A DNA stretch of 64,000 nucleotides from Neptuniibacter victor (GCA_027943745.1 AP025763.1:3534001-3598000), one strand, 5' to 3'; shown: positions 10,996 through 22,715, counted from the first letter of the stretch. The notes: generated by a model not told the origin, from the letters alone. Made by a program: numbers and translations.

Positions 10996-12342
10996 TTAAC
11001 TTTCAAGCTCCAACAGTGCTTTTTCAACATTGCTTGCAAGTTGCTCACATAGCAGACTGACTTCAGTTGCATCTTCGCCTTCAATCATGACACGTACAAC
11101 AGGTTCGGTACCCGATGGACGTAACAACACTCGCCCTCGCTCACCTAACACTTTTTCGGTTTCAGCAACCGCTGCATCTATACTGGCAATGCCGTCAATA
11201 CTCACCTTCTGTTGCATGCGTACATTTATCATTGTCTGCGGCATTTTAGTCATACCTTGGCGCAACTCAGATAAGGTTTCACCCGTTTCAACAATTGCTT
11301 TCAATACCTGTAATGCTGCAACAGTACCATCACCGGTCGTTGTCAAATGCCGACACACTATGTGCCCCGAGCTTTCACCACCGAGAAGCCAATCATTTGC
11401 ATAAAGCTGCTCCATCACATAACGATCACCAACATTGGCTCGAACAAACGGAATATTCTCACGAATAAAAGCTTGCTCTAACCCGAAGTTGCTCATCAAC
11501 GTGCCAACGACACCACCATTAAACACACCTTCTCGGCGCATCTGTGAAGCAATAATGTAGAGCAATTCATCTCCATCAATTTCTTGACCATGTTGATCGA
11601 CCATAATGACCCGGTCACCATCACCGTCAAGCGCAACACCTAAGTCAGCTTTTTCGGCAGTAACAACCTTTTGCAATCGCTGCGTAGCCGTAGCCCCACA
11701 CTCTTCATTGATATTTAAGCCATCAGGCGAAGAGGCGATCTCAACAATTTCAGCGCCAAGCTCTGAAAAAACAGCCGGCGCTACGTGATATGTCGCACCA
11801 TTGGCACAATCAAGAACAATCTTTAATCCCTTAAGGGATATACCACCGGCTGTCGCTTTACAAAACTCAATATAACGTCCTGCAGCATCATCTATCCGCT
11901 TCGCCTTACCTAGCTCAGCCGAATCAACCGTCGTCATTGCAATGTCCATTTGCGCTTCGATAGCTTGCTCAACTTCATCAGGTAGCTTCGTGCCCTCCGA
12001 AGAAAAGAACTTGATACCATTATCATAGAAGGGGTTGTGAGATGCACTGATGACAATTCCGGCATCTGCACGAAATGTTCGCGCCAAATAAGCAACTGCT
12101 GGCGTAGGCATTGGCCCAGTCAGCAGCACATCTACACCGGCAGCAGACAATCCTGCCTCCAAAGCAGACTCAAACATGTAGCCAGAGATGCGCGTATCTT
12201 TACCAATTAATATTTTACTGTGGCCTTCCCGAGCAAAAACTTTACCCGCTGCCCATCCCAGCTTCAGTACAAAATCAGGTGTTACTGGAAACTGCCCAAC
12301 CTTACCGCGAATACCGTCAGTTCCAAAATAGCGCTTACTCAT
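10996..12342 (-). CDS. glmM: Phosphoglucosamine mutase
   Basis: Converts glucosamine 6-phosphate to glucosamine 1-phosphate for UDP-GlcNAc, peptidoglycan and LPS synthesis. 448 aa. The phosphoserine motif ISASHNP places the active Ser near residue 101. The metal-binding loop DGDGDR and sugar loop GGESSGHI are present, and a C-terminal RPSGTEP phosphate loop follows. The ATG overlaps the folP stop by one base (TAATG), indicating translational coupling. Confidence 0.98.
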   Translation of the reverse strand: MSKRYFGTDGIRGKVGQFPVTPDFVLKLGWAAGKVFAREGHSKILIGKDTRISGYMFESALEAGLSAAGVDVLLTGPMPTPAVAYLARTFRADAGIVISASHNPFYDNGIKFFSSEGTKLPDEVEQAIEAQMDIAMTTVDSAELGKAKRIDDAAGRYIEFCKATAGGISLKGLKIVLDCANGATYHVAPAVFSELGAEIVEIASSPDGLNINEECGATATQRLQKVVTAEKADLGVALDGDGDRVIMVDQHGQEIDGDELLYIIASQMRREGVFNGGVVGTLMSNFGLEQAFIRENIPFVRANVGDRYVMEQLYANDWLLGGESSGHIVCRHLTTTGDGTVAALQVLKAIVETGETLSELRQGMTKMPQTMINVRMQQKVSIDGIASIDAAVAETEKVLGERGRVLLRPSGTEPVVRVMIEGEDATEVSLLCEQLASNVEKALLELES

Positions 12343-13223
12343 TAACCACCCTCATTATTTTCAATTGTTTCCATCATTACGGCCTGCGTCATCCTGACAA
12401 CGTCGACTGTTTCCTTAACATCATGCACACGCATGATTGACGCCCCCTGCATAACAGATAAAGCAACCGTGGCAAGACTACCCGCCAAGCGCTGATCAAC
12501 ACTTCGACCTAACACTGTCCCTATCATCGATTTCCTCGATGTACCAATAAGCAGCGGCAATCCTGATACAGCCAAGGGCCTTAGATTATTCATCAGACGC
12601 AGATTATGCCCTACTGTTTTGCCAAAACCAAAACCAGGATCAAGAATTAAGCGATTCTTGTTAATGCCTGCCGCCTCACACTGGGCAATACGATGTTTAA
12701 AGAACGACGTTACCTCATCCAAAACATCATCATATTCAGGATTCTCCTGCATCGATGCTGGGCTACCCTGCATATGCATTAGGCAAGCGGGCAAACCCGT
12801 TTCAATAACAGCCTCTATCGCACCCTCTCTGCCAAGAGCTCGGACATCATTAATAAGGCCAGCACCCAACTTTCCCGCTTCAACCATCACTTCAGGACTG
12901 CTTGTATCAACCGAAACAACCACATCAATCTCACGACCTATTCTTTCCACTACAGGTAGAACGCGATCGATCTCTTCCCCCAAGCTAACAGCCTTAGCTC
13001 CAGGACGTGTTGACTCACCGCCCACATCAATAATCGAAGCTCCGTCAGCAACCATCATTTCAGCTTTGGCAATAACCGTATCTAAATCAACCTTACTATT
13101 TGCATAGAGCGAGCCACCATCAGAGAAAGAATCAGGAGTAACATTTAGGATACCCATCACCTGTGTCTCAGATAGATCTAAGACACGCTTACCGAACTCA
13201 AAGTTACGCATCAACACGCTCAT
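12342..13223 (-). CDS. folP: Dihydropteroate synthase
   Basis: Condenses p-aminobenzoate with hydroxymethyl-dihydropterin pyrophosphate in folate synthesis and is the sulfonamide target. 293 aa. It contains the loop 1 motif [26 protein letters not shown], and DPGFGFGKT. It follows ftsH and overlaps glmM, as in E. coli. The Shine-Dalgarno before the ATG is weak, and an alternative start at the fifth codon (ATG) is possible. Confidence 0.98.
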   Translation of the reverse strand: MSVLMRNFEFGKRVLDLSETQVMGILNVTPDSFSDGGSLYANSKVDLDTVIAKAEMMVADGASIIDVGGESTRPGAKAVSLGEEIDRVLPVVERIGREIDVVVSVDTSSPEVMVEAGKLGAGLINDVRALGREGAIEAVIETGLPACLMHMQGSPASMQENPEYDDVLDEVTSFFKHRIAQCEAAGINKNRLILDPGFGFGKTVGHNLRLMNNLRPLAVSGLPLLIGTSRKSMIGTVLGRSVDQRLAGSLATVALSVMQGASIMRVHDVKETVDVVRMTQAVMMETIENNEGG

Positions 13224-13242
13224 TTATATTTTCAAATACATT

Positions 13243-13276
13243 AAAAAAGGCCAACCCTCTTACAGGTCAGCCTTTT
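13243..13276 (-). terminator. Terminator between ftsH and folP
   Basis: Imperfect stem GGCTGACC/GGTTGGCC with a 9-base loop followed by TTTTTT on the minus strand. Downstream folP-glmM may therefore depend on partial read-through or a local promoter. Confidence 0.7.
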
Positions 13277-13293
13277 ACTTTATCCACTAAACA

Positions 13294-15267
13294 CTAGTGC
13301 AAGTTATTATCTGAAGAGTTTGGCTTAGGGACATCAGGATCAACTCCTTCATCACCATCCTCATTCACATCATCCACTGTTTCACTTTCAGAACCAGCTT
13401 CGGGTTCTGACGGCGTATCAGAATCAGCTGAATCCCCATCACTCCAATCTGCTGGATCAGACACTTCCTCACGTTTCATTAACTGATCAATTTGACTACT
13501 ATCGATCGTTTCATATTTCATCAGCGCGGCACACATCGTTTCAAGAATATCTCTATTCTCTTCTAAAATTTGTTCTGCACGCTTATAGCACTGATCAATA
13601 ATTTTACGTGTTTCTGAATCAATTTTTCTCTGTGTTTCTTCCGCTAACGGCTTAGCACCTTGTCCGTAGCCTCGATTAAACGGATCGGACTCTTCTTCAT
13701 CGTACAACAGAGGTCCCATCTCATCCGTAAGGCCCCATTTAGCAACCATGCTACGCGCAAACGAGGTCGCTCTTTGAATGTCATTAGAAGCACCTGTCGT
13801 AACACCCTCTTTACCTAACGTCATCTCTTCGGCTATTCGACCACCGTAAAGTGAACAGATATTAGACATGATAGATTGACGACTATGGCTATAACGGTCC
13901 TCTTCCGGAAGGAACATAGTGACACCCAGTGCACGCCCTCGCGGAATGATAGAAACTTTGTATACAGGATCGTGCTCTGGCATTAAACGGCCCACAATGG
14001 CATGGCCCGCTTCATGATAAGCAGTGTTAAGACGCTCTTTCTCAGACATCACCATTGATTTACGCTCTGCGCCCATCATGATTTTATCTTTCGCTTTTTC
14101 AAACTGTTCCATACTCACCGTACGTTTACTCGCACGCGCAGCAAATAGGGCAGCCTCATTCACTAAGTTTGCCAAATCCGCACCGGAAAAACCTGGCGTA
14201 CCACGCGCAATCAATTCAGGCTTAACATTATCGCCTAAAGGAACCTTGCGCATATGTACTTTCAAAATTTTCTCACGTCCCTTGATATCCGGAAGGCTTA
14301 CATGAACCTGCCTATCAAAACGACCAGGACGCAACAATGCAGGATCAAGCACATCAGGACGGTTCGTTGCAGCGATGACGATAATACCCTCATTACCTTC
14401 AAAGCCATCCATTTCAACCAACAACTGGTTCAATGTCTGTTCACGCTCATCATTACCACCACCCATACCAACACCACGATGCCTACCTACCGCATCGATC
14501 TCATCAATAAAGATAATACATGGCGCATTTTTCTTAGCTTGCTCGAACATATCACGAACACGTGAAGCACCAACACCCACGAACATTTCAACAAAGTCTG
14601 AGCCCGAGATGCTAAAAAATGGCACTTTGGCTTCACCCGCAATCGCTTTAGCAAGCAGCGTTTTACCGGTACCAGGACTACCCGCCATCAAAACACCACG
14701 AGGAATATGCCCACCTAAACGCTGAAACTTGCCAGGATCCCGTAAGAAATCAACCAACTCCCTTACATCTTCTTTCGCTTCTTCTACTCCAGCGACATCG
14801 TCAAAGGTCGTTTTAATCTGATCTTCGCCCATCATTCTAGCTTTGGATTTACCGAAGGACATTGGACCGCCCTTACCACCTCCGCCTTGCATCTGACGCA
14901 TAAAGAACATGAATACAGCGATGATAACGAGAATAGGAAAAGAAGCGACAAGCAACTGAGTCCAAATACTTTGCTGCTCTGGCTGTTTGCCTTCAATTAC
15001 TACCTGATTTTCAAATAGGTCATCTACTAACTTTGGATCTTGCAGCGCTGGTCGCGTTGTTTCAAACGTCTCACCATTACTCCGCTGACCTTGGATTGTA
15101 TATCCATCAATAATGACCTTATCTACGCTTCCTTTTTTAACTTCAGAAACGAAATCAGAATAGCTAAGCCTTTGAGACTCTGCGCTTTCATTAAAATTAT
15201 TAAATACAGTCAGCAATACCGCTGCGATCACTAGCCATAAAACCAGATTTTTCGCCATATCATTCAA
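13294..15267 (-). CDS. ftsH: ATP-dependent zinc metalloprotease FtsH
   Basis: Membrane-anchored AAA+ protease for quality control of membrane proteins and turnover of regulators such as LpxC and sigma-32 in E. coli. 657 aa. It has two membrane spans (about residues 5-24 and 103-123) bracketing a periplasmic domain. Walker A GSPGTGKT is at 196-203, Walker B IIFIDEID at about 251-258, and zinc motif HEAGH at 418-422. The tail from about residue 610 is unusually acidic (Ser/Asp/Glu). It lies after rlmE, the conserved pair. Confidence 0.99.
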   Translation of the reverse strand: MNDMAKNLVLWLVIAAVLLTVFNNFNESAESQRLSYSDFVSEVKKGSVDKVIIDGYTIQGQRSNGETFETTRPALQDPKLVDDLFENQVVIEGKQPEQQSIWTQLLVASFPILVIIAVFMFFMRQMQGGGGKGGPMSFGKSKARMMGEDQIKTTFDDVAGVEEAKEDVRELVDFLRDPGKFQRLGGHIPRGVLMAGSPGTGKTLLAKAIAGEAKVPFFSISGSDFVEMFVGVGASRVRDMFEQAKKNAPCIIFIDEIDAVGRHRGVGMGGGNDEREQTLNQLLVEMDGFEGNEGIIVIAATNRPDVLDPALLRPGRFDRQVHVSLPDIKGREKILKVHMRKVPLGDNVKPELIARGTPGFSGADLANLVNEAALFAARASKRTVSMEQFEKAKDKIMMGAERKSMVMSEKERLNTAYHEAGHAIVGRLMPEHDPVYKVSIIPRGRALGVTMFLPEEDRYSHSRQSIMSNICSLYGGRIAEEMTLGKEGVTTGASNDIQRATSFARSMVAKWGLTDEMGPLLYDEEESDPFNRGYGQGAKPLAEETQRKIDSETRKIIDQCYKRAEQILEENRDILETMCAALMKYETIDSSQIDQLMKREEVSDPADWSDGDSADSDTPSEPEAGSESETVDDVNEDGDEGVDPDVPKPNSSDNNLH

Positions 15268-15360
15268 TGGAATACCCTCAATTTGCTGATGACGCTTAAC
15301 GTTAAATTAGAGACGCTAAACACTATACTATGCGGCCACTATTGACCACTAAAACAAGAC

Positions 15361-15981
15361 CTACCCTTTAAAACCTTTACCTAACAAATACACTTCCCGT
15401 GAACGCGCTCGTGAAGAGTCAGGTTTTCGAGTGATCACTTTATTAAAACTTTTACGCATATCTTGCATATATTGATCAAACCCTTCGCCCTGAAAAACTT
15501 TAGCGACGAAATTACCACCAGGCTTTAACACCTCTTTCGCCATATCTAAGGCTAATTCAACCAAATACATAGCGGCAGGCTGATCAACTGCTGACATACC
15601 ACTCATATTGGGGGCCATATCTGAAATTACAAGGTCTGCTGGTTCATCTCCTAACGCAGATAGGATTTTTTGTAACACCTCTTCCTCAGTAAAGTCCCCC
15701 TGCACAAACTCAACACCCGCCATACCGTCCATCGGCAAGATATCCGACGCCACAACACGACCATGATCGCCTACCCGTTCAGCGGCAATCTGTGACCAAC
15801 CGCCTGGTGCGGCACCAAGATCAACAACGGTCATTCCGGGCTTTAAAAGCTTATCTTTCTCATCAAGCTCAATTAATTTAAAACTGGCCCGCGAACGAAA
15901 TCCTTCCTCTTTTGCTTTTTTCACATAGTGATCATCAAAATGTTCTTTTAACCAACGCCCACTACTTGCTGATTTAGCCAC
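15361..15981 (-). CDS. rlmE: 23S rRNA (uridine(2552)-2'-O)-methyltransferase
   Basis: Also called RrmJ/FtsJ. It methylates the A-loop U2552 of 23S rRNA late in 50S assembly. 206 aa. The SAM-binding motif [15 protein letters not shown] and the [10 protein letters not shown] motif are present, together with the Lys-Asp-Lys-Glu catalytic residues of the family. It is divergent from yhbY and upstream of ftsH, the E. coli order. Confidence 0.98.
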   Translation of the reverse strand: MAKSASSGRWLKEHFDDHYVKKAKEEGFRSRASFKLIELDEKDKLLKPGMTVVDLGAAPGGWSQIAAERVGDHGRVVASDILPMDGMAGVEFVQGDFTEEEVLQKILSALGDEPADLVISDMAPNMSGMSAVDQPAAMYLVELALDMAKEVLKPGGNFVAKVFQGEGFDQYMQDMRKSFNKVITRKPDSSRARSREVYLLGKGFKG

Positions 15982-16108
15982 TTATTATTTGCTCTCTGAT
16001 TAAGAAGCTGCACGCTACTAAGCTGCGAACAACTGTTGTAAAATTAGCTATATATTACATTTTCTGAGCTCTAGGCTCACTTAAACACTAAAGGCAGCGT
16101 ATTTTAAT

Positions 16109-16411
16109 ATGAGCTTGAATCCAGAGCAAAAGAAGCATTATCGCACTCTTGGTCACAAACTAAACCCTATTGTAACTGTAGCAGGTAAGGGCTTAACTGA
16201 AGCCATTCAACTTGAAGTTGACCGTGCCCTAGAAGACCATGAGCTTATCAAGGTTAAATTTGCTGTCGGAGATCGCGAAGTCAAGAAAGAGATGATTCGT
16301 GAGCTTTGCGCTATCGTCGAAGCGGATATCATCCAAGAGATTGGTCATATAGCACTAATTTACCGTAAAGCGCTTGAACCAAATCCGAAGCTATCAAACC
16401 TTCTCCGTTAA
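16109..16411 (+). CDS. yhbY: CRM-domain RNA-binding protein YhbY
   Basis: Small KH-like (CRM domain) protein associated with pre-50S ribosomal particles. 100 aa. The typical start MSLNPEQKKHYRTLGHKLNP and the block VGDREVKKEMI are present. It is divergent from rlmE across 127 bases that must hold both promoters. The pairing with an rRNA methyltransferase supports a ribosome-assembly role. Confidence 0.95.
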   Translation: MSLNPEQKKHYRTLGHKLNPIVTVAGKGLTEAIQLEVDRALEDHELIKVKFAVGDREVKKEMIRELCAIVEADIIQEIGHIALIYRKALEPNPKLSNLLR

Positions 16412-16428
16412 AGCCTCATCGCAGACAC

Positions 16429-16456
16429 AAAAAAGGGTGCCACTGGCACCCTTTTT
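16429..16456. terminator. Bidirectional terminator between yhbY and greA
   Basis: AAAAGGGTGCCA-C-TGGCACCCTTTT dyad with A/T runs on both sides, placed between convergent genes. Confidence 0.9.
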
Positions 16457-16468
16457 GTTTAACGAAAC

Positions 16469-16945
16469 TTAGAGATGAGCGACTTCATCAATTTCATACT
16501 CAGTCGCGCCACCAGGTGTTTGAATATTCACAATATCCCCCTCCTCTTTACCCACCAAGCCACGTGCAATCGGGGAATTTACAGAGATTTTACCTGATTT
16601 TATATCCGCTTCATCATCACCTACTATCTGGTAAGTCTTAGACTCATCCGTATCAAGGTTGATAATTGTCACCGTTGTGCCAAAAATAACCTTACCTGTA
16701 GCAGGGATCGTTTCAATATCAATGACCTGACAGTTCGAAAGCTTAGATTCTAGCTCTTGAATCCGGCCCTCAATAAAACCTTGCTGCTCTCGAGCCGCAT
16801 GGTACTCCGCATTTTCTTTCAGATCACCATGCTCACGAGCTTCGGCAATATCAGCAATTACCCGTGGGCGATCAACAGTTTTCAACTGATCAAGCTCTTC
16901 ACGAAGGGCTTTTTCACCCTTCGCAGTCATTGGTACTCGATTCAC
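16469..16945 (-). CDS. greA: Transcription elongation factor GreA
   Basis: Binds the RNA polymerase secondary channel and stimulates cleavage of backtracked RNA. 158 aa. The N-terminal coiled coil carries the acidic tip ([20 protein letters not shown]), and the C-terminal FKBP-like domain ends in GGATEYEI. It starts one base after the carB stop and is followed by the shared terminator, so it is probably co-transcribed with carAB. Confidence 0.99.
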   Translation of the reverse strand: MNRVPMTAKGEKALREELDQLKTVDRPRVIADIAEAREHGDLKENAEYHAAREQQGFIEGRIQELESKLSNCQVIDIETIPATGKVIFGTTVTIINLDTDESKTYQIVGDDEADIKSGKISVNSPIARGLVGKEEGDIVNIQTPGGATEYEIDEVAHL

Positions 16946-16946
16946 A

Positions 16947-19900
16947 TTAAGCTCCTAGATCCTGAACACGGCGAACGTCTTTCTCTTCACCGTACTGCAA
17001 CGCCATTGTAATTGCTTCAGCGCCAGCCATAGTCGTTGTATATGGCACTTTATGCTGAAGAGCGCTACGACGGATATCTGCAGAATCCTCGATCGCCTTA
17101 CGACCTTCTGTCGTATTAACAATGTAAGCTATTTCATCGTTTTTAATCATATCAACAATGTTTGGACGCCCTTCCATCACTTTGTTAACAATTGTTGATT
17201 CAAGACCATGCTCAGCCAATAGCGCAGCGGTACCACGAGTAGCCACCAAGCTGAAACCCAGCTCAGATAGATCTTTAGCAACCGCCATAGAAGCTGCTTT
17301 ATCAACTTCACGCACAGAGATAAACGCCTTACCCGGCTTAGGCATTGTTTCACCTGCACCGATTTGCGCTTTCATGAACGCTTCACCGAAGGTAGCGCCC
17401 ACACCCATCACTTCTCCTGTAGATTTCATTTCAGGAGAAAGAATCGGGTCAACGCCTTGGAATTTATTAAATGGGAAAACAGCTTCTTTAACGTTAAACA
17501 GCTCAGGTACAATTTCCTGCGTAAAGCCCAGCTCTTTAAGCGACTTGCCTGTCATCACCTGCGCACCAATCTTCGCTAGCGAAACACCGATACACTTAGA
17601 AACAAATGGCACAGTACGTGATGCACGAGGGTTAACCTCAATCACATAGATCTCACCATCTTGATAAGCAAGCTGCGCATTCATCAGACCAATTACGCCT
17701 AATTCAAGTGCCATCTTACGAATCATCTCACGCATTTCATCTTGCACATCAGCAGGAAGACTATACGGAGGGAATGAACATGCAGAATCACCAGAGTGAA
17801 CGCCGGCCTGTTCTATATGCTGCATGATCGCGCCAATCACGACCGTCTCACCATCACAAACAGCATCGATATCAATTTCTATCGCTGCGTTCAGGAAGTG
17901 ATCCAATAGCACGGGTGCATCATTAGATACTTGCACCGCCGTTGTCATATAACGACGCAGCTCATCTTCTTTATAAACAATCTCCATTGCACGACCACCT
18001 AATACGTAAGATGGACGAACAACTAGCGGATAACCAAGCTTATCAGCTTCAATAATCGCTTCTTCTAAAGATCGAACCGTCGCATTTTCAGGCTGTTTCA
18101 AACCTAAACGTTTCAGCATCTGCTGGAACTGCTCACGATCTTCTGCACGGTCGATTGCTTCAGGAGAAGTACCAATAATAGGTACGCCTGCTTGCTCAAG
18201 GGCAACGGCAAGCTTCAGTGGAGTTTGACCACCGTACTGAACAATAACGCCTTTAGGCTTTTCAACATGAACAATCTCAAGTACGTCTTCAAGCGTGATC
18301 GGCTCAAAGAACAGACGATCAGAAGTATCATAATCCGTCGAAACAGTCTCAGGGTTACAGTTAACCATGATTGTTTCAAAACCATCATCACGCGCCGCTA
18401 ATGCAGCGTGAACGCAGCAATAGTCGAATTCGATACCTTGACCGATTCGGTTAGGGCCACCGCCGATAACCATAATTTTGTCACGATCGGTCGGATTAGC
18501 TTCGCACTCCTCTTCATAAGATGAGTACATATAAGCTGTATCCGATGCAAATTCTGCCGCACAAGTATCAACACGCTTATAAACAGGACGAACATCTAAA
18601 TTATGACGATGCTTACGGAACTGCTTCTCGGAAACACCTAGCAAGGTCGCCAAGCGCTCATCAGAGAAACCTTTACGTTTCAGACGGAACACCGCATCTT
18701 TATCAAGATCCGACATTGCCATCTCGGATACACGCTGTTCATCCTTAAGGATATCTTCAACCTGAACCAAGAACCAAGGATCAATGCCGCTGATCTCATA
18801 CAGCTCTTCAACGCTCATCCCCATACGGAAAGCATCGCCAAGATACCAGATACGCTCGGCACCGGGCTCTTTCATCTCACGTACGATAGTTGAGCGAGCA
18901 TCTTCGCTAGTGATATCGATAATAGGATCGAAACCCGTCGCGCCTACTTCTAGACCACGAAGTGCTTTCTGAAGAGATTCCTGCTGAGTACGGCCAATCG
19001 CCATAACTTCACCAACAGATTTCATCTGCGTTGTCAGACGATCATTTGCCTGAGGGAATTTCTCGAAAGTGAAACGAGGTATTTTCGTAACGACGTAATC
19101 GATAGAAGGCTCAAATGATGCAGGCGTTGCACCACCAGTGATATCGTTCTGCAATTCATCAAGGGTATAACCAATTGCTAGCTTCGCAGCAACCTTGGCA
19201 ATTGGGAAGCCTGTCGCTTTAGATGCCAATGCTGATGAACGAGATACACGAGGGTTCATTTCGATAACGACCATACGGCCATCTTTAGGGTTAACGCCAA
19301 ACTGAACGTTAGAACCACCCGTTTCAACACCTATTTCACGCAGAACAGCCAAAGAGGCATTACGCATGATCTGATATTCTTTATCAGTCAGCGTCTGTGC
19401 TGGCGCTACTGTAATAGAGTCACCTGTGTGAACACCCATCGCATCGAAGTTTTCAATCGCACAAACAATGATACAGTTGTCGTTTTTATCACGAACAACT
19501 TCCATCTCATACTCTTTCCAACCGATCAACGATTCATCAATCAACAATTCAGTCGTAGGTGATAGATCTAGACCACGTTCACAGATTTCCATGAACTCTT
19601 CTTTGTTGTAAGCAATACCGCCACCGGTACCACCCATCGTAAAAGATGGACGAATGATACATGGAAAACCTAGCTGTGCTTGAACCTGCAGAGCCTCTTC
19701 CATACTATGGGCAATTGCAGCACGCGGGCACTCAAGACCAATATCTTTCATCGCTTTATCAAAGCGATTACGATCTTCGGCTTTGTCAATTGTATCAGCG
19801 TTAGCACCGATCATCTCGACGCCATGCTTTTCAAGAACACCTTCTCGCTCTAGATCAAGCGCACAGTTAAGTGCTGTCTGACCACCCATGGTAGGTAGTA

Positions 19901-20156
19901 GAGCATCAGGCTTCTCTTTAGCAATAATTTTCTCAACCGTTTTCCAATTGATAGGCTCAATATAAGTTGAGTCAGCCATCGCTGGATCAGTCATGATGGT
20001 AGCCGGGTTAGAGTTAACCAGGATTACACGGTAACCTTCTTCACGCAGCGCTTTACATGCTTGCGCGCCAGAATAGTCAAATTCGCATGCTTGACCAATA
20101 ACAATTGGACCAGCACCTAGAATCAAAATACTTTTTAAATCGGTACGTTTTGGCAT
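16947..20156 (-). CDS. carB: Carbamoyl-phosphate synthase large subunit
   Basis: Makes carbamoyl phosphate from bicarbonate, ATP and ammonia for pyrimidine and arginine synthesis. 1069 aa versus 1073 in E. coli. There are two homologous ATP-grasp halves, starting at [20 protein letters not shown] and [20 protein letters not shown]. An MGS-like allosteric domain forms the last 140 residues or so. The start is conserved with E. coli ([13 protein letters not shown]), but no recognisable Shine-Dalgarno precedes it. Follows carA by 100 bases containing two hairpins. Confidence 0.99.
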   Translation of the reverse strand: MPKRTDLKSILILGAGPIVIGQACEFDYSGAQACKALREEGYRVILVNSNPATIMTDPAMADSTYIEPINWKTVEKIIAKEKPDALLPTMGGQTALNCALDLEREGVLEKHGVEMIGANADTIDKAEDRNRFDKAMKDIGLECPRAAIAHSMEEALQVQAQLGFPCIIRPSFTMGGTGGGIAYNKEEFMEICERGLDLSPTTELLIDESLIGWKEYEMEVVRDKNDNCIIVCAIENFDAMGVHTGDSITVAPAQTLTDKEYQIMRNASLAVLREIGVETGGSNVQFGVNPKDGRMVVIEMNPRVSRSSALASKATGFPIAKVAAKLAIGYTLDELQNDITGGATPASFEPSIDYVVTKIPRFTFEKFPQANDRLTTQMKSVGEVMAIGRTQQESLQKALRGLEVGATGFDPIIDITSEDARSTIVREMKEPGAERIWYLGDAFRMGMSVEELYEISGIDPWFLVQVEDILKDEQRVSEMAMSDLDKDAVFRLKRKGFSDERLATLLGVSEKQFRKHRHNLDVRPVYKRVDTCAAEFASDTAYMYSSYEEECEANPTDRDKIMVIGGGPNRIGQGIEFDYCCVHAALAARDDGFETIMVNCNPETVSTDYDTSDRLFFEPITLEDVLEIVHVEKPKGVIVQYGGQTPLKLAVALEQAGVPIIGTSPEAIDRAEDREQFQQMLKRLGLKQPENATVRSLEEAIIEADKLGYPLVVRPSYVLGGRAMEIVYKEDELRRYMTTAVQVSNDAPVLLDHFLNAAIEIDIDAVCDGETVVIGAIMQHIEQAGVHSGDSACSFPPYSLPADVQDEMREMIRKMALELGVIGLMNAQLAYQDGEIYVIEVNPRASRTVPFVSKCIGVSLAKIGAQVMTGKSLKELGFTQEIVPELFNVKEAVFPFNKFQGVDPILSPEMKSTGEVMGVGATFGEAFMKAQIGAGETMPKPGKAFISVREVDKAASMAVAKDLSELGFSLVATRGTAALLAEHGLESTIVNKVMEGRPNIVDMIKNDEIAYIVNTTEGRKAIEDSADIRRSALQHKVPYTTTMAGAEAITMALQYGEEKDVRRVQDLGA

Positions 20157-20176
20157 CGGTAATAAACCAGTCGTAT

Positions 20177-20250
20177 CAGTTAATAACTGAGGGAAGCGGA
20201 AAACTCACACAACCCTTAATATCGTTTCAACCGGCTCGCTTAGCGAGCCG
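20177..20250 (-). promoter_or_regulatory. Paired hairpins in the carA-carB gap
   Basis: CGGCTCGCT/AGCGAGCCG (20232-20250) begins 6 bases past the carA stop. CAGTTA/TAACTG (about 20177-20189) lies about 20 bases before carB. Neither has a T-run, so they are not intrinsic terminators. They may tune stability or translation of carB, which lacks a Shine-Dalgarno. Confidence 0.45.
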
Positions 20251-20256
20251 AAGCAT

Positions 20257-21390
20257 CTAAGCTTTCGCAGCTTTCATATCAGCAATGAAGCGATCAAACA
20301 ATGGCGCTACATCATGCGGCCCTGGACTTGCTTCAGGATGTCCCTGAAAACTAAACGCGGGGCGATCAGTACGCTCAATACCCTGCAAAGAGCCATCAAA
20401 CAAAGACTTATGAGTAGCACGTAATGTCTCAGGCAGAGCATCTTCATCTACAGCAAAACCATGGTTTTGAGAAGTGATCATGACCTGCTTGCCATCGAGA
20501 TCTTGCACAGGGTGGTTTGCACCATGATGACCAAACTTCATCTTCAGCGTTTTCGCTCCAGATGCAAGCGCAAGCAACTGATGACCTAAGCAGATCCCGA
20601 ACACAGGAATATCTGTCTTACAGATCTCAGTGATTGCTTGGATAGCATAATCACACGGCTCAGGATCTCCCGGACCGTTCGATAGGAAAATACCATCTGG
20701 ATTCATAGCTAGAACGTCTGCTGCAGGTGTTTTTGCTGGCACGACTGTCAGGCGACAACCACGTTCAACTAACATACGAAGAATATTTCGTTTTACGCCA
20801 TAATCAAAAGCCACAACATGATAAGGCTGCTCTGAAGGCTCTTTATCAGTATGACCAACACCCAACTTCCATGTGGAAGCATTCCATTCATAGGCAGCGT
20901 CAGTCGTCACTACTTGCGCCAAATCCATTCCTTTAAGCCCGGGGAATGATTTAGCTTCAGATAAAGCGGTCTCTTCATCAATATTGCCCGCCATGATGCA
21001 ACCATTAAGAGACCCCTTCTCACGAAGGATTCGCGTTAATCGGCGCGTATCGATGTCTGCAATACCAACGATATTATTATCTTTTAGATAATCATCAAGA
21101 TTCTTTTCGTTACGAAAATTACTCGCAACAAGTGGAAGGTCGCGAATTACCAAACCGGCAACCCAAGTACGAGACGACTCTTCATCCTCTGTATTAGTAC
21201 CTGTATTACCAATATGAGGATAAGTTAAGGTAACAATCTGACGACAATAAGATGGATCTGTCAGAATCTCCTGATAACCCGTCATAGAGGTATTAAAAAC
21301 AACCTCGCCGCTAGACTGACCGTCAGCGCCAATGGCTACGCCCTTGAAAATACTTCCGTCCTCAAGAGCAAGAATGGCTGGTCTCGCCAA
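20257..21390 (-). CDS. carA: Carbamoyl-phosphate synthase small subunit
   Basis: Glutaminase subunit that feeds ammonia to CarB. 377 aa. The N-terminal CPSase_sm_chain domain is followed by a class I glutamine amidotransferase domain with nucleophile Cys267 in [15 protein letters not shown] and the His/Glu pair in [13 protein letters not shown]. The start is TTG at 21388-21390 behind a strong GGGGAGG. The first residues [17 protein letters not shown] fit the family. Confidence 0.98.
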   Translation of the reverse strand: MARPAILALEDGSIFKGVAIGADGQSSGEVVFNTSMTGYQEILTDPSYCRQIVTLTYPHIGNTGTNTEDEESSRTWVAGLVIRDLPLVASNFRNEKNLDDYLKDNNIVGIADIDTRRLTRILREKGSLNGCIMAGNIDEETALSEAKSFPGLKGMDLAQVVTTDAAYEWNASTWKLGVGHTDKEPSEQPYHVVAFDYGVKRNILRMLVERGCRLTVVPAKTPAADVLAMNPDGIFLSNGPGDPEPCDYAIQAITEICKTDIPVFGICLGHQLLALASGAKTLKMKFGHHGANHPVQDLDGKQVMITSQNHGFAVDEDALPETLRATHKSLFDGSLQGIERTDRPAFSFQGHPEASPGPHDVAPLFDRFIADMKAAKA

Positions 21391-21439
21391 TTGAACCTCC
21401 CCGCAAAATGCGCAACAACAAAATCAGAAACGATACGTG

Positions 21440-21516
21440 CAAAAAAGCGAGGTAAACCGAAATTCAGCCTCGCTTCCTTGTTATGAAATCTGTACAAATG
21501 TTTGCTTCAGGCAAAC
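21440..21516 (-). promoter_or_regulatory. carAB leader with terminator-like hairpin (attenuator candidate)
   Basis: On the minus strand, hairpin GTTTGC-CTGAA-GCAAAC (21500-21516) is followed by AAGCGAGG/CCTCGCTT (21445-21475) with TTTTTT directly after its 3' arm. The latter is a good intrinsic terminator placed 50 bases before carA. A terminator inside a biosynthetic leader suggests attenuation. The trigger (pyrimidine, arginine or other) cannot be read from sequence. Confidence 0.6.
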
Positions 21517-21523
21517 CGGCTGT

Positions 21524-21553
21524 ATTCTATGCCATAAAGATACTTTATGTCTA
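21524..21553 (-). promoter_or_regulatory. Putative sigma-70 promoter of carAB
   Basis: TAGACA-N18-TAGAAT on the minus strand. Predicted transcript start is near 21517, just at the first leader hairpin, giving a leader of about 127 nt. Confidence 0.5.
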
Positions 21554-21652
21554 TTACGCAAGTGCAAAAACAGCATAATAGATGAAAAAACATATTTGCT
21601 TATCTAATCATGTAACTTACAGATAAAAGCAGCTCAAGCACGCTCAAAAACA

Positions 21653-22456
21653 TTAACGAGAAAAATTTCGCCAATCCTCAAGCCCCTGCTGTAGTGCTTT
21701 TTCCATAAAACCATCAGAAATCATTGCCTGGACCTCTTTAGCAAGAAGGCCTCGAAGTTCACCTGAATTGCATTTGGAGCGATGGGAAACAGTCAAATAT
21801 AAGCCTTCACTACTAATAGCAGGCTCTAAAACATCAAGCTTACCGGAATAACCAAGAAGATCTGCATAAGCTAAACCCGGATTTTTTTCATATAACACGT
21901 AGTCCGCTCGACCACGATTGATCATCATAAACGCTTGTTTTAATGAAGCAACAAATGCAAGATTAAGATTCGCCTTAGCATACTCATCAAAGTCCTGACC
22001 AAAACTATTATTGATAACAGTAACACCATCCTTGCCAACTAGATCCTCACGCGACTGAAACGGTAAATCAGCGCCGACCTTACTCCAAACAACACTAGTC
22101 GTATCCAAAAAGGCAGGATAAACATAATCCATATACTGAATACGAGGAACGGTATAAAACGCCCCAGCCATTAGATCAATACGACCAGTCTTCAGCATCT
22201 CCTGCGCCCTTGCCCATGACCCTACATCCTGCAACTCAATTTTCACACCCAAACGCTTTCCGAGCTCAGCAAAAATAATACTATTTGCGCCCAAGAGGTC
22301 TTTAGATCCATCAGCCTTGCGCCATAAATAGGGGGGATATTCTGAATTACCAGTTGCCGCAAGGACCTTACAATCATCTGCACTAGCGACGCTAAAAGGA
22401 ACAAGGAATGAAAAACAGGACAATAAAAATGCATTCTTAATTGTTTTGATATACAT
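21653..22456 (-). CDS. Periplasmic solute-binding protein, family 3
   Basis: Type II periplasmic binding protein (SBP_bac_3 fold) with a Sec signal peptide (about residues 1-26, ending ASA-DD). 267 aa. SWARAQEMLKTGRIDLMAG and the motif pattern around YVYPAFLDTTSVVW resemble amino-acid-type binding proteins. No ABC permease or ATPase genes are adjacent, so it is an orphan and its ligand is unknown. It could also be a sensory or catabolic relative of this broad fold. Two cysteines (about residues 29 and 229) could form a disulfide in the mature protein. Confidence 0.8.
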   Translation of the reverse strand: MYIKTIKNAFLLSCFSFLVPFSVASADDCKVLAATGNSEYPPYLWRKADGSKDLLGANSIIFAELGKRLGVKIELQDVGSWARAQEMLKTGRIDLMAGAFYTVPRIQYMDYVYPAFLDTTSVVWSKVGADLPFQSREDLVGKDGVTVINNSFGQDFDEYAKANLNLAFVASLKQAFMMINRGRADYVLYEKNPGLAYADLLGYSGKLDVLEPAISSEGLYLTVSHRSKCNSGELRGLLAKEVQAMISDGFMEKALQQGLEDWRNFSR

Positions 22457-22499
22457 AACAACCCACTTATCAACAACCTACGAAAATGCTTCTTCGATC

Positions 22500-22529
22500 A
22501 GTATAGATAGCACTTATACCCAGCTGCAA
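22500..22529 (-). promoter_or_regulatory. Putative promoter of the solute-binding protein gene
   Basis: TTGCAG-N18-TATACT on the minus strand, 44 bases upstream of the start codon. The rest of the gap to the rrn terminator shows nothing else. Confidence 0.5.
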
Positions 22530-22670
22530 GTATTCACTGCGATATCTTTAATAACATGCTTTGAGGCAACACCGTTTAATCACACCAACGAGCCCCTCCC
22601 ATCTATCGCGACTGACCCGTTTACCCTAACCAACCCTTATTTCCAGCTGCACTATTTCCAACCCACAACG

Positions 22671-22701
22671 AAAAACCCCCCGATCATTGCTGACCGGGGG
22701 G
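22671..22701 (-). terminator. rRNA operon terminator
   Basis: CCCCCCGGTC/GATCGGGGGG stem with a six-base loop followed by TTTTTCG on the minus strand, 15 bases past the 5S 3' end. Confidence 0.9.
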
Positions 22702-22715
22702 CTTCTCTTAATTAA

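Noticed and set aside
12342-12342. Frameshift or error at the glmM-folP junction
   Set aside because: The one-base overlap TAATG is a normal coupling signal and both reading frames are full length.
22446-22715. 89-codon plus-strand reading frame between the solute-binding protein gene and 5S
   Set aside because: It runs through the promoter of the solute-binding protein gene and the rrn terminator and has Thr/Pro-rich non-coding composition.
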